Assembly (NCBI GenBank): GCA_001599815.1
Contig: BCIA01000003.1
Coordinates: 3,658,001-3,722,000, forward strand
DNA from: Furcasterigmium furcatum
Lineage: Eukaryota > Ascomycota > Sordariomycetes > Glomerellales > Plectosphaerellaceae
Length of the DNA stretch: 64,000 nt
Direction of reading: 5' to 3'
Below the pieces are notes generated by a model. The model was not told where the DNA came from. It saw only the letters and a list, made by a program, of their open reading frames with translations, and did not search any database. A program made the translations under genes and the position numbers. Positions 1 to 11,090 of the stretch are shown here, in pieces; within the stretch, counting starts at the first letter, position 1; every line of letters begins with the position of its first letter.

Positions 1-250
1 ATAGATAGACCTTGGAAGTGACCCGACATGCCCTCAAGTAATACACCACAACACGTCATCCCCAAGGCTCTGAACTCTGACAGTCCCAGCCAACGGCACT
101 TACACTGAGCTTAGACTATTATGCAGCAAGTGTGGTAAAGTTTGTGGATCTTGTCTTTACTATCTGCCCGGCCTCGACTGGCCCTGCCTACCGTACCACC
201 TTCGGACCAAGTCTGTGTCTCTCTCATCTTAACCCTTGAAGGTGCCCGCT

Positions 251-1991
251 TTAGTGGCTGTAGGGGCTGTAAGCCGTGTTGCTCTCCTGAGCCCGAGCCA
301 GCAGCTTCTTGTTGGTGCGGCGAAGGAAGAACTTGAGCAGCAGGGCCAGAGCGATCGATATCGCTCCCATGATCATCATCATGATGAACGCGAGCCTGTA
401 TCTGGGCTCGTCGCTCTCGAGGAAGAAGTACGGCGAGCTCAGGTTCCCGGCGTTCCCGAGCACGTTGACCACGGCGATGGACGCGGCCCTCTTCTCGGGC
501 GTCTTGGCGAGCGTCATGGATGTCCAGGTGAGCAGCAGCGGGTACGCCGTGAACATACCGCCCACATACATAAAGGACGCCGCGTACTGCGCCGGCACGC
601 TTGTTGTCGCTAGGCAGATGATATACCCGGCGATACCGATGCCAACGAATATCGAGTAGTGGAATCCGCGCTCGTCGGTCTTATCTGAGTGCCACGAGTT
701 GACCATGCCCCCGATGGCTGCGAGGATATAGGGGGGCGCCGTCAGCAGCAGCGTCGTAGTCCTAGACTCGTAGCCGAAGCCTCGGACGATGGCCGGGAAG
801 AAGTTAGAGAACCCGTACGCCGCGGATACAGCGATGTTCGAGAAAACAAGAATCCACGTTTTATAGTCGAGAAGGCAGAGCTTCAGCCCGTGCCAGATGC
901 CCGTCTTATCTTCCGAGACAGACACGCGGTCGGCCATGATGCGAGCGACCGCCAGGCGCCGCATATCCTCCGTCATGCTCCATTGGGTACTTCCAGTCTT
1001 GGAGTGAGGGTAATCCGGGAGCATGAACATGCAGATGACCGCCAGCCCGGCGCCGGTCACGGCCAGGACGATAAAGAGCCACTGCCAGCCGGCTAGGCCG
1101 TGCGATCCCGTCAGGGTAGCGAAAACAGCAGCGGCAATCAGCCCGGATGTGGCCTGCGCCAAGGTGAGACCCGTGAAGAGGACGGCGACTCGGAGCGCGA
1201 TCTCGCGGCGCGTATACCAGCAGGACATGAGGTAGACAGCCTGAACCATCAAATGTTAGCCTAGCTCCTCTGCAACCGTTATCGGTAATTAACGGCGCAA
1301 CCTACGCCGGGGAAAAGGGGTGCTTCGACCACGCCTAGGAAGAACCGAACAGCTAGCAGACCCTGGTAGTTGGTGACGCCGGCAGTGGCCGCCGAAACGC
1401 CAGACCACAGGATTGCACAACCCGGCAGGTAGAGGCTGGGTCGGACGAGGCCGATGATCATGTTCGACGGGATTTGGGCGAGAATGTATCCGACGAAGAG
1501 GATGGAGACTGCTGTGCTGAACTGTGAACCCTGGAGGTCGAGGTCCTGGTCGAGGGTGCTGATGCGAGACTGACTGTTTGGCAATTACCCATTGTCAGTA
1601 GCTATTGCGGAGGTAGAAATGAGTGATCCTTCTGTAGGAAGTACTAACGCAATGGATGCACGGTCGAGGTAGTTGAACATGTAAAGGACCTGCTATCCCG
1701 TCAGCTCTGTCTCCTAGCATGGGATGTCTGAAGGAGGGAGGGAATAAGGGGGCCCAAACTGACCCATAGACACGGCATCATGGTCAGGTCCAGTCTTCTG
1801 ACGAGCTTCTTCTCGAGGTCTCTCCAGTTCTCGATGCCCAAGGCCTCGATAGGCGCGAGATGGCTCGGAAGATCCTCGTTGGCCGCCTCCGCGTCCATCT
1901 TATCGTTGATGTGCGAGATGACGGGGTCATCTTTGGCCAGTGCCGACGCGGGACTCGAAGGGCGCTCGTTGTTCTGGTTGGGAGCTGCCAT
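251..1991 (-). CDS. Dal5-like MFS permease (allantoate/organic anion family)
   Basis: A plasma-membrane major facilitator of the anion:cation symporter (Dal5/TNA1) family, which imports small nitrogenous or carboxylate compounds; the substrate cannot be told. Exons on the minus strand are 1991-1764, 1689-1649 (only 41 bases), 1573-1306 and 1240-251, giving 508 aa. Every joint restores a family motif: MPCLW+VLYMFNYLDR, ASIA+QSRIS, LFPG+AVYLMSCWYTR. The N-terminus is hydrophilic, as in the family, and about 12 membrane segments follow. The central loop (SMTEDMRRLAVARI) matches the family. The start is the ATG at 1991, with no closer in-frame alternative before the first membrane segment. A second family member lies at 38066-39694. 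Confidence is high for family, low for substrate. Confidence 0.88.
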
Positions 1992-3481
1992 GATGGAATG
2001 TTGCGAAAGATGGCAGAGGTCAAGTTCTTGGATGGTTTGGAGATGCTCGCCTGAGGGCCTGACTGAATTCGGGGAACTCAACTCAGAGGCGGAATCAAAT
2101 CCTTCTTATAGAAGTAAGGTAAGGGTAGGGTGGAATCGTCGAGATCGAGCCGACTCTGAGTCTCTTACTAGCCCGGCCCCTGACACCGAAGAGTTGTGGA
2201 GACCGGAGCCCCAGGTATTTCCCCAGAGCATGGATTCAAGCCCCGCGTGGAGAGGAGAATCATCCAGACACGCAGTCGAACCGGGCTGTTGGACTCTTCG
2301 AAGTTGAACGCCACAGGGCCACGGAAGAAACAACGTCTTCGCTCTCCGGCCGAGAAGCCAATCGCAGCGCCTCCGATGGCCCGCTGCCGAGGATGCCGAT
2401 GCCTCGGGGCCCTTCACCGAGGAGGGCCCAGGGGTCTCTCCTGGCAACTGGCTCGCAATGCCTCCGGTATCCCTGCCGTTATGAAGGAAGCTTTGAAAGC
2501 GTGGGCCACTAATAGTCCCTTGAGCTCCCATGCAGGCCGGCCAAGCAATACTCAACTCGAACCTCCGGCCCACAGACCTCCCGACAGACTTGGTCCAGGG
2601 CTCGCCCGGTCCCCGATGAAGCCCCAGGAAAGAGACGAAGCGGCGGCAACGGCAGCAATAACAGGGGCGTCGTAACAGCCCCGAATATATCTCAGTCTTG
2701 GCCCGGGGGAGAAGCAGAGGCCGCCCACCTCGGCCTCGGTCTTGGCGGCCGAGCCTGGTACAAGTACTAACTAACTACCTCGCTCTGTCCGCCATGGCAG
2801 CCTGGGCAACTGAGCCGACGACTTTCTTTAGCATCTATGTATCAACACTTGGCCTCATCTCGCGGGCATTACAGAGATCTTCGGATGAAAGAGCTCTTTT
2901 AGAACGGTGTTCAGTATGGTGGGAATGGGCCACATCGGCGACGGCCCCCTGCGAAAGCCCCTAATGTTTATCAGGGGAAAGCTGCTGGCAGAGTAAACCT
3001 GAGGTTGGCCATGGATTTGTCCAAAAAGAAACCATCTGAGGCATCTAGCAAGATCTTGAGATTCAGGCAAGCTGATATTTAGCCGGTAATCTCAATCTGA
3101 AGGCCTATTCAACAAAGAATCCACGCCGGTGCTTCCATTCACTTGCCTCGGTTTGGTTGTTATCCATGAATGTCCACAAGCAGTGACCTGTTTCCTAGGT
3201 GCGAACAGGTAAATTATTGACCACGAGCAGGCCCACTGACGACCTCAACAATATATCTCTCAGGCTACAAGAACCAGACCCTCTACTCTGCCCAGCAACC
3301 CATCCAATTCATCGACTTGAACCGACCTCGATTTCAGAAGTTTCAGGTCTTTCGCTCAGAGGTCACCGACTCAACTGCTGTTGAGGCCTCGACTACCTGA
3401 CTTCCTGCCGAAAAAGGACAACAAAGGCCAATCAACTAGGCATCAACTTCATGCTTCGTCGCATTTCCCGACTCCTCCATC
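1992..3481. other. Intergenic region upstream of the Dal5-like permease
   Basis: About 1.5 kb without a gene I can support. Open frames here are short, lack conserved motifs and have biased composition. It should hold the permease promoter. Confidence 0.5.
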
Positions 3482-3962
3482 ATGATCCCCGACACCCTCA
3501 TCTCGCATGCCACTCTAGTCTATAGTGGCTTCTCTCCGCAAAAGGCATCTGAATTGTGGAACGAATGGAACGCCTGGCCAACATCTGGTCCTCGTCGATC
3601 CTGACGACGGTGGCCTTCGTATGGACTTCATTGATTTTGTCACCGGCACGTTTGATGGGGACGTCGATGTCTGGGAGGACGATGATGAGCAGTGGCATGC
3701 GTGTCTACATGCCTTTGGCATGGCCGCCGACTTCCAGGAGGCTATCATGGACACGGAATTCAAGGATCTCAGGCTCACATGCTCCTGTGCTTTCTGGGCC
3801 AAGGACACCGTCGAGATGCGGTATGCCGGACTGAAGGAGGAGAAGGGAGCTTCCCACCAACGTGAGAGGGATCTGGGCGACGAGCCAGCTCTCCCCGGAG
3901 GCCCATCTGCCACCACCGGTCTCCCCGGCCAAGACAACGTGAGAGGCGACCCCCAATATTAA
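3482..3962 (+). pseudogene. Frameshifted orphan gene (or sequence error)
   Basis: The frame from the ATG at 3482 reads 40 codons (MIPDTLISHATLVYSGFSPQ..., ...NEWNAWPTSGPRRS) and stops at 3602-3604. The +1 frame takes over around 3590-3600 with DPDDGGLRMDFIDFVTG and runs to 3962. The two halves look like one continuous globular protein: an amphipathic N-terminal part, then an acidic WEDDDEQWHACLHA segment and a CSCAFWAKDTVEMRYAGL segment. The offset is one base, so no intron explains it. I do not recognise a named domain; I believe similar hypothetical proteins occur in other Sordariomycetes, but that is recollection. Either the gene is broken or the assembly carries a one-base error. Confidence 0.45.
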
Positions 3963-4251
3963 TATCAGCGACCCATTTCCAACCACCATCGCAAGACAAC
4001 TTGCTACAACAGGCATGGTGTCGAGGTTTGGACATTGGCAGGGCCCGGGTACTTAGTAAGGAGAAGGGGTGCAGTTGGCCCCCAAAGCAGCCCCGATCAG
4101 TCAGTCATTCCGCCAAGAGACCTTGCACCACAGCACCACTGCACCACTCGGCCGGGAGTCACTCATCGATGCCCCTCCTTCACAAACAACAACGAACAAT
4201 CTTTCACCCAGAACTTCTTCTCCACCAGAGTGATTTATTCGCAGCTTCGTG

Positions 4252-4306
4252 ATGGCGTCAGATCTCGCAGATGCCGCTGCCAACCTACAGCTTGATGAGG
4301 CGACAG
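4252..4306 (+). pseudogene. Isolated first exon resembling lysyl-tRNA synthetase N-terminus
   Basis: A 55-base exon starts at the ATG at 4252 and encodes a short helix-type peptide (MASDLADAAANLQLDEATG) ending at a perfect G|GTGAG donor. The pattern, an alanine-rich start followed by NLxLDE-TGE, is that of the N-terminus of fungal cytosolic lysyl-tRNA synthetase. In those proteins the next residues are a lysine-rich tail. No such continuation follows: splicing to the CAG at 4372 gives a stop after three residues, and the rest of the synthetase is absent. The 4180-4250 leader is rich in CAA/TTC, like a true 5' UTR. It looks like a duplicated 5' piece. The family match is from memory. Confidence 0.35.
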
Positions 4307-4856
4307 GTGAGATGGTACTTTTCGGCAACACGGGGCGATCTTGCACCGTAGGACTGACACTCGACCTGCCAGGCCATGGATTCTGACAGTACAGATGAAA
4401 CTATCGTTCTCAATCAGATTGTTCCCCTCAAGGAAGATTCCGCGAAGCCATGATGTGCTGTTTCATCGGCCCCTCTGGAATGCTTTCCCTATGTATCTGG
4501 GCTGACTGCGCACGTCGGCTGCAGGCGGCGAATGGTTGAGAAGTTCGGAAATGAAGCTGGCAACTGACAGGTTTCCAAGACCATAATAAAGGCGATTTCG
4601 GCCGCAACAATAACAGTATGGTGAGATGATGCCTCGAAGGAACATCTTGAACCATCATTGAGATTTGCCAGCACGTGATGATGGTCTGGGAGCGAGGACC
4701 GGGGTGGGTACGGAGAGTGGGGCCCGTCAAAAAGTTCGGCCGAGAGATCCTTCACCCAAAAGTCGGGTCCAAGTCGCGCGCGTCACCTTGCCATCGTTCC
4801 GCCGACAATGCCGCTTTGCAACCAACGACCGTCGTAAATCAGCAACATCGACCACG
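4307..4856. other. Intergenic, CYM1 promoter region
   Basis: 550 bases between the stranded exon and CYM1. A 25-codon ORF sits at about 4379-4453 but has no support. Nothing else is recognisable. Confidence 0.4.
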
Positions 4857-7800
4857 ATGCTGCGCAACACCGCCGCTTCCGCAGCTCGCAAGGCCGTGAC
4901 AGAGCTCTCTCAACTGCCCAAGGCCGGCGAGAAGCTCCACGGCTTCACCTTGGTCCGCACGAAGCATGTGCCGGAGCTGAAGCTCACGGCGTTGCATCTC
5001 CAGCACGACAAGACTGGCGCCGACTACCTCCATATCGCGCGCGACGATAGCAACAATGTCTTCTCTATCGGATTCAAGACGAACCCCCCAGACGACACTG
5101 GTGTGCCTCACATCCTGGAGCACACCACGCTCTGCGGCAGCGAGAAGTAAGCCGCCCCCCTTCCAGCGAGTTAAGATGGACTCGCGCTGACAAAAGTATA
5201 GATACCCCATCCGCGATCCCTTCTTCAAGATGTTGCCGCGGACGCTGTCCAACTTCATGAACGCCTTCACCGCCTCCGATCACACCTTCTACCCCTTCGC
5301 CACAACGAATGCCCAGGACTTCAAGAACCTCATGTCCGTATACCTCGATTCGACACTGCACCCGCTGCTCAAGCAGACCGATTTCACGCAAGAGGGATGG
5401 AGGATAGGCCCGGAGAACCCTCAGGCAGCGCAGGCTTCCGATGCCACCCCCGAGGACAGCAAGCTCGTCTTCAAGGGCGTCGTGTACAACGAGATGAAGG
5501 GCCAGATGTCGGATGCCGGCTACCTCTTCTACATTCGCTTCCAGGACCAGATCTTCCCCGACATCAACAATTCCGGCGGCGACCCTCAGAAGATCACCGA
5601 CCTCACCTACGAGCAGCTTCGAGACTACCACGCCAAGCACTACCACCCCAGCAATGCCAAGATCTTCTCCTATGGCGACATGCCCCTGACAGACCATCTG
5701 GAGGAGATCAACTCTCAGCTGAACGCCTTTGACAAGATCCCCGAGGACACAACGATTCATCGTCCCGTCGACCTCAGCAGCGGTCCCCAGGAATACACCA
5801 TCAAGGGACCGATGGACCCCCTCGTGGCACCCGACCGCCAGTACAAGACGTCGGTATCATGGGTTATGGGCGAGACTTCCGATGTGGTCGAGTCCTTCTC
5901 CCTGGCACTTCTGTCGACACTGCTCATGGACGGCTACGGCTCGCCCCTCTACAGGGGCCTTGTCGAGTCCGGTCTGGGCACTGATTTCAGCCCCAACGCC
6001 GGCTATGACAGCTCCGGCAAGCTGGGCATCTACTCTGTGGGCTTGACGGGTGTCCAGGAGTCGGATGTGCCAAAGCTCAAGGCCGAGATCCAGCACATCC
6101 TGCAGGATGCCAAACAGAATGGCTTCGACCGGACGAAGATTGACGGATCGCTTCACCAGCTTGAGCTCGCTCTGAAGCACAAGACGGCCAACTTCGGCAT
6201 GTCTCTGCTTCACAGACTCAAGCCCAAGTGGTTCACTGGCGTCGACCCATTCGACTCTCTGGCCTGGAACGATACCATCTCTGCGTTCGAGACGAAGCTG
6301 AATGCCGGTGGTTATCTGGAAGGCCTCATCGATAAGTACTTGCTTAACGATAACACTCTCACTTTTACGATGGCTCCCTCGGCCACCTTTGGCGAGGATC
6401 TGGCCCAAGAAGAGCAGACAAGGCTTGCCGAGAAGATCAAGGAGGCCACCGAAAAGGCTGGAGGCGATGCTGAGGCCCGCAAGAAGTTCGAGGAGCGCGA
6501 GCTTGAGCTTCTTGTGGAGCAGGGCAAGACGAACACTGAGGATCTGTCTTGCCTGCCCACCGTTCACGTCAAGGACATTCCCAGGACCAAGGAGGCCACT
6601 GTTGTGCGGGACGACGCGGTCGATGGTGTCAAGATCCAGTGGCACGAGGCGCCCACAAACGGCCTGACCTACTTCCGGGCCATCCAGACGTTGGACAACT
6701 TGCCTGATGAGCTCCGTGAGCTCATCCCTCTGTTCACCGACAGCATCATGCGCCTGGGCACCAAGGACATGTCCATGGAGCAGCTTGAGGACCTGATCAA
6801 GCTGAAGACCGGTGGCATGTCCGTGGGCTACCACTCCACTCCCTCACCGACGGATTACCAACTGGCGAACGAGGGCCTTATCTTCACGGGTATGGCGCTG
6901 GATCGCAACGTGCCTGCCATGTTCGACCTGATGCGCAAGCTGATTCAGGAAACCGACTTTGACAGCGCTGAGGCTGCTCAGAGGGTCCGCCAGCTCCTTC
7001 AGGCGTCCGCAGACGGCGTCGTCAACGACATCGCATCGTCAGGCCACAACTTTGCGCGCGGTGTTGCCGAGGCCGGCCTGACCCGCAACGCTTGGTTCAG
7101 ACAGCAAATCGGTGGCCTGTCCCAGGTGAAGCTCATCACTTCGCTGGCTAACCGCCCCGAGTCCGATGGTCTGGTTGATGTGATCCAGAAGCTGAAGCAG
7201 ATCCAGGCTCTGGCTCTGGCTGGAAGCAACATCCGGACCGCGCTCACGTGTGGAACGGAGTCGGTGGTTGCGAACACCTCGGCGCTTTCGACATTCCTGT
7301 CGTCCACACCCAAGGAAATCCCTTCGCTCCCCGCCTCCCAGGGCAGGACCTTCTCCAAGGATATCAAAGCCTTCTTCCCTCTGCCGTACCAGGTGTACTA
7401 TGGCTCCCTGGCCCTTCCCACGACCTCCTACACCTCAGCGGAGGGGGCGCCGCTCCAGATCCTGGCGCAGCTCCTGACGCATAAGCACTTGCATCATGAG
7501 ATCCGCGAGAAGGGCGGTGCCTACGGCGGCGGTGCTTACTCCAGGGCCCTTGACGGCCTGTTCGGATTCTACTCCTACCGCGATCCCAACCCCCAGAACA
7601 CGCTCTCCATCATGCGCAACGCCGGCCAGTGGGCGGTGGACAAGCAGTGGACCGACCGGGACATCGAGGAGGCCAAGATCTCCGTCTTCCAGGGCGTGGA
7701 TGCCCCCCGTTCCGTCAACGAGGAGGGCATGGGCAGGTTCCTGTCCGGCATCACGGAGGAGATGAAGCAGAAGCGCCGCGAGCAGCTCCTGGACGTGTCC

Positions 7801-7947
7801 CGGGACCAGGTCCGCGAAGTCGCGCACAAGTACCTCGTCGACGCGCTCAAGCGCGACGAGGGACGAACCGCCTTCCTGGGCGAGAAGAGGCCCTGGGTCG
7901 ACGAGACCTGGAAGGTCAACGAGATGAACATCAACGGCGCGGAATAG
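4857..7947 (+). CDS. CYM1: Mitochondrial presequence protease (M16C family)
   Basis: A zinc metalloprotease of the mitochondrial matrix or intermembrane space that degrades cleaved targeting presequences and other free peptides. Exons are 4857-5146 and 5202-7947 (1011 aa, the usual size for Cym1/PreP). The inverted zinc motif HILEH lies at residues 85-89, followed by [16 protein letters not shown], which is re-formed exactly across the 55-base intron. The N-terminus ([13 protein letters not shown]) is basic, hydroxylated and free of acids, as expected for a mitochondrial signal. The C-terminal half carries the GGAYGGGAY loop that completes the active site in M16C enzymes. The start at 4857 gives the targeting peptide; upstream in-frame codons contain no ATG. 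Codon use is GC3-rich, suggesting good expression. Very secure. Confidence 0.97.
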
Positions 7948-8642
7948 ACGGGCCAGTGCCGAGCCGGCGAGTGCCATGGCTTGGTGAGCTGCCGCTGATT
8001 TCGGCTCCATGAAACACGACACAGCAGCATGCATATGAGATGCCCCCCATTGTACCAACATATAGACCCCGTTGTACACTTTGTACCAACACTGAAGACA
8101 CGACATAATTATACCCATCTCACCCAGCTGCTTTCCCTTGCTTCCCTTCCCGCTTTTCATGATGCCACCCACGCGTTCAGATACGATACGTCTCCCTGTC
8201 CTTACTTCTCGATGGCCTGGAGACCACCACAAAACGCAAGAGCAACTCCTTTTCAGGATCGTCAGGGGGCACTCGGTGTCTTGCCGCAAGGCGGAGGGCT
8301 GGGAGCAACCGACGAGCTCGCTTTCTCAGAGCCGAGGTCCTCAGCTTTGGATCATTGGACTAAACTGCAGAGTACATGCCGTGATTGTTTTGGTTTGTCG
8401 CATGACTTGGAAAGCCCTGGCCGACCGTTGCGAAGTCGACCTCCGGTTCCTCACCAGATGACAACGCGTCGACTCGGACATGCTGACTATTCCAAGGTCG
8501 TTCGTGTTGGGACACCGAGCTCTATTGCAACAAAAAGCATCGTAGTTTATCTCAAAATGTTGACCAACCAAGGCAGATGCCCGTCTGGCCCCCGAGCATG
8601 AAACAAACCAAATGAAGAAGGTAACGTACAACGTGATCCTAT
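7948..8642. other. Convergent 3' intergenic region
   Basis: About 700 bases between the converging ends of CYM1 and the AAA ATPase gene. It holds their 3' UTRs; no gene is supported. Confidence 0.5.
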
Positions 8643-11090
8643 TCAAAAGAGGCCTTCTTCGACCCTGCGGCGCTTTGTACCACGCGTGTCGGACCCTGGC
8701 GACTACCGGTTAACGGGTGGCTTCGAGGGCATAACCGGCCGGAGCCCGAAGATCCACTTACCCCTCTGAGGTCCCAGACGTACAAGTCTGGACTCCTCGA
8801 AGTCAATTTGGGATGCAGCCGTGGCCGCGACAGCATCGCGGATGTGTTTGCTCCGAACGCCAGTATTCCTGGACGCCCCCAAGGCGCCACCAACGGTGTC
8901 GTCGAAATCGAAAGTATCGAGAAAGCCATGGCTCCCAAGGTTGAGAGAAAGTGCCAGTTGTACGGCATTCCTGATCTGCCGGCCATTGAACTCCTTCGCG
9001 GCCACCTCATCCACCAGAACTGATATCTCAGCTTCCATTTCGGGGTGCAGGGTTACTCGTTCTAGGGATTTCAGCCAAAGTCTCCTTCGACTTTGAACAT
9101 CTAATCTGGGGAAATGGATAGCGAGGTGGATGCGGGACTCGAACGCGCGGTCAAGCACAGAAACACGGTTGGTGGTGAGGATGAGAATGCCCTGGTGCCG
9201 ATCAAGGATATGGAGGAAAACTGAACCAGGCGCGGATGTCGTGAGTCGATCAAGTCAAGGCATACATGTACTCGCCATGGGATTGAACGTACCAGAGACC
9301 AGCCCATTCCTCGCCAAGTCTGAAGGACTCCTCTGCTCAAGCAATACATCGGCCTCGTCGATGAGGGCGACCGCTTTCCATTTTTCGGCTAGTTGTAGGG
9401 TTGACGACACGGCTGCCTCGGCTTCGCTAGGCTTTCCGCACATATCTCCTACGTCGAGCCTGAGCAAGGGTTTCTGGCAGTTGTCGGCAACACTCTCTGT
9501 CTTTTGATCAGTAATCTCCATCTTTCTGTCATGAGAATCTTGGCCCTGAAGTTGACTTACCAGCAGCCAGTGTCTTCCCAACACCAGGGTCACCGTGGAA
9601 CAAAATAACAGCGCCTTTCTCCTTTCCCCGAGTCAAGGCATTTGACTGTGGCCTCTCCTTGAAATTACTCGTCTGGACGAGCGAGAGAATCATGTCTTTG
9701 CGGGCATTGTCGAGCACGAGATCTCTCATGAACGCGTCCGTAAAGCTGATCTGTTCAATCAGCTCGATTTCGAAGTACATCCACTTCATCTCGTTGATAG
9801 CGTAACCTGGTAATACGGTTGTGAATAGATAAACCATATCCTGGGGGAGGCGGCTCTCTCGGAACTCGGAGATTGTAAGGATTCCATGTGACGGTTGAAA
9901 GACGAGTGTGTCATGCGCTGGCTGAGTTTGATAGAAAGTCTCAGCATCGATGATAATTCGGCTGGATGTCTAAGATTTTTTCAAGTCAACCTCAACATTT
10001 CGGTGGATGTCGTCGGTCTGCAATGAGACTTTTGATCACTTACCCAAACTGGAACCAGGAGGGGGCGGGTATCTACACCAGGAGCCCCGGAGTGTCGGTT
10101 GTCGCCCAGGGCCCAAGCCTTCCCCTTATATTGACGGTACTGGTGGCTTTGTAGCGTTACGAACTTGGATGCACGATCGAGCGCCCTGTGTCTGATCTTG
10201 CTGCTGTCGGGACGGAAACGAAGAGGTACGACGGGCAGGTCAGCAGCATCTCGGCAGCCATCGTAGTATTTCAAGCGCGCCTCTCTTGAGGAAACATATC
10301 CAATGTGTGTAGCATTTCTGCTCACGATAAACCCCGTCACAACCCACTCATGTTTGAGGACGCAGGCCCATTCCTGACAGCTGCAGGTCAACTTCATGTC
10401 CTCAAACTCGAAGATATCCGGTGCTGACGAGGCCCAGCCGGGAATGGACACGTGAGCAAGCTCGCCTGGTTTGAAGAGCATCCACAGACGGCTGAAATCG
10501 ATTGAAGGTCGCCTGGGCGCCCCGCCGATAGAGGAGGAGTATGCCACGACGTCCTGGCCGAACTCCTTGAGAAAATACTTGAGCAGGAAAATGACGTGTT
10601 CCTCCGCTTCCGAGGGGAATGATGACTGCTGGCCGTACTTGAACAAACCTTCCTGATAGTGAAAGATGCAGCGGCCTGCGTAGGGAAGAGTGATGTGTTC
10701 GGTGTCGATGTTCACCCGCTGGTGCTGAGGAAGCAGGGGGTTGAGAGCGGCTTTCATGTGTGAGGACCGAATCTCGAGCACGCATCTCTCCTCGTCCCCG
10801 TTGCGAGACCAGTATCTGATTCTCACGAGGGCAGATTTGGAAGAGGTTGGATCAGGGTGTCTTGGCCGCACGGATGAGCCGCTCTTGAGCTGGACTCTGT
10901 TTCCTTCAGCATTGTACACCGAGTCGAACTCCTTCAAGTCGCAGTTGGATCCAATATCCTTCGATGGGATTGACGCCCGAATGGATCTCAAATCTCGAAT
11001 CGCGCCTTCCTGAAATAAATCGAAAGACGTGGCCAGGGCGGAGACGTTGACGCTGTTGAGGTCGTCAAAGTCGTCGAGGTCGCCATTCAT
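8643..11090 (-). CDS. Fungal-type AAA ATPase (Bcs1-like AAA core, long N-terminal region)
   Basis: Exons on the minus strand are 11090-10044, 9969-9561, 9496-9293, 9220-8762 and 8695-8643, for 723 aa. The C-terminal third is an AAA module: Walker A GDPGVGKT at about 475-482 (its exon ends two codons later at a G|GTAAGT donor), Walker B ALIDEADVL near 530, sensor LILTTNR, arginine-finger region DRAFESRIH. The roughly 350-residue N-terminal half, with a conserved cysteine-containing stretch (KLTCSCQEW), is of the uncharacterised type found in a large family of fungal AAA proteins. The short last exon encodes a basic tail, TKRRRVEEGLF, possibly a nuclear signal. The upstream GTG at 11111 is not needed; the ATG at 11090 starts an acidic DDFDDL segment. 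Role unknown; such genes are numerous in filamentous fungi. Confidence 0.88.

Noticed and set aside
2196..2964. Open frames in the first large intergenic region
   Set aside because: Short, Arg/Pro/Ser-rich and without conserved patterns or plausible splicing.
5857..6834. 325-codon open frame antisense to CYM1
   Set aside because: It is a shadow of the CYM1 coding bias, with low-complexity Leu/Val/Gly content and no homology pattern.
7435..8289. 284-codon antisense frame at the CYM1 3' end
   Set aside because: Half lies under CYM1 and half in the 3' UTR; no motif and no start context.
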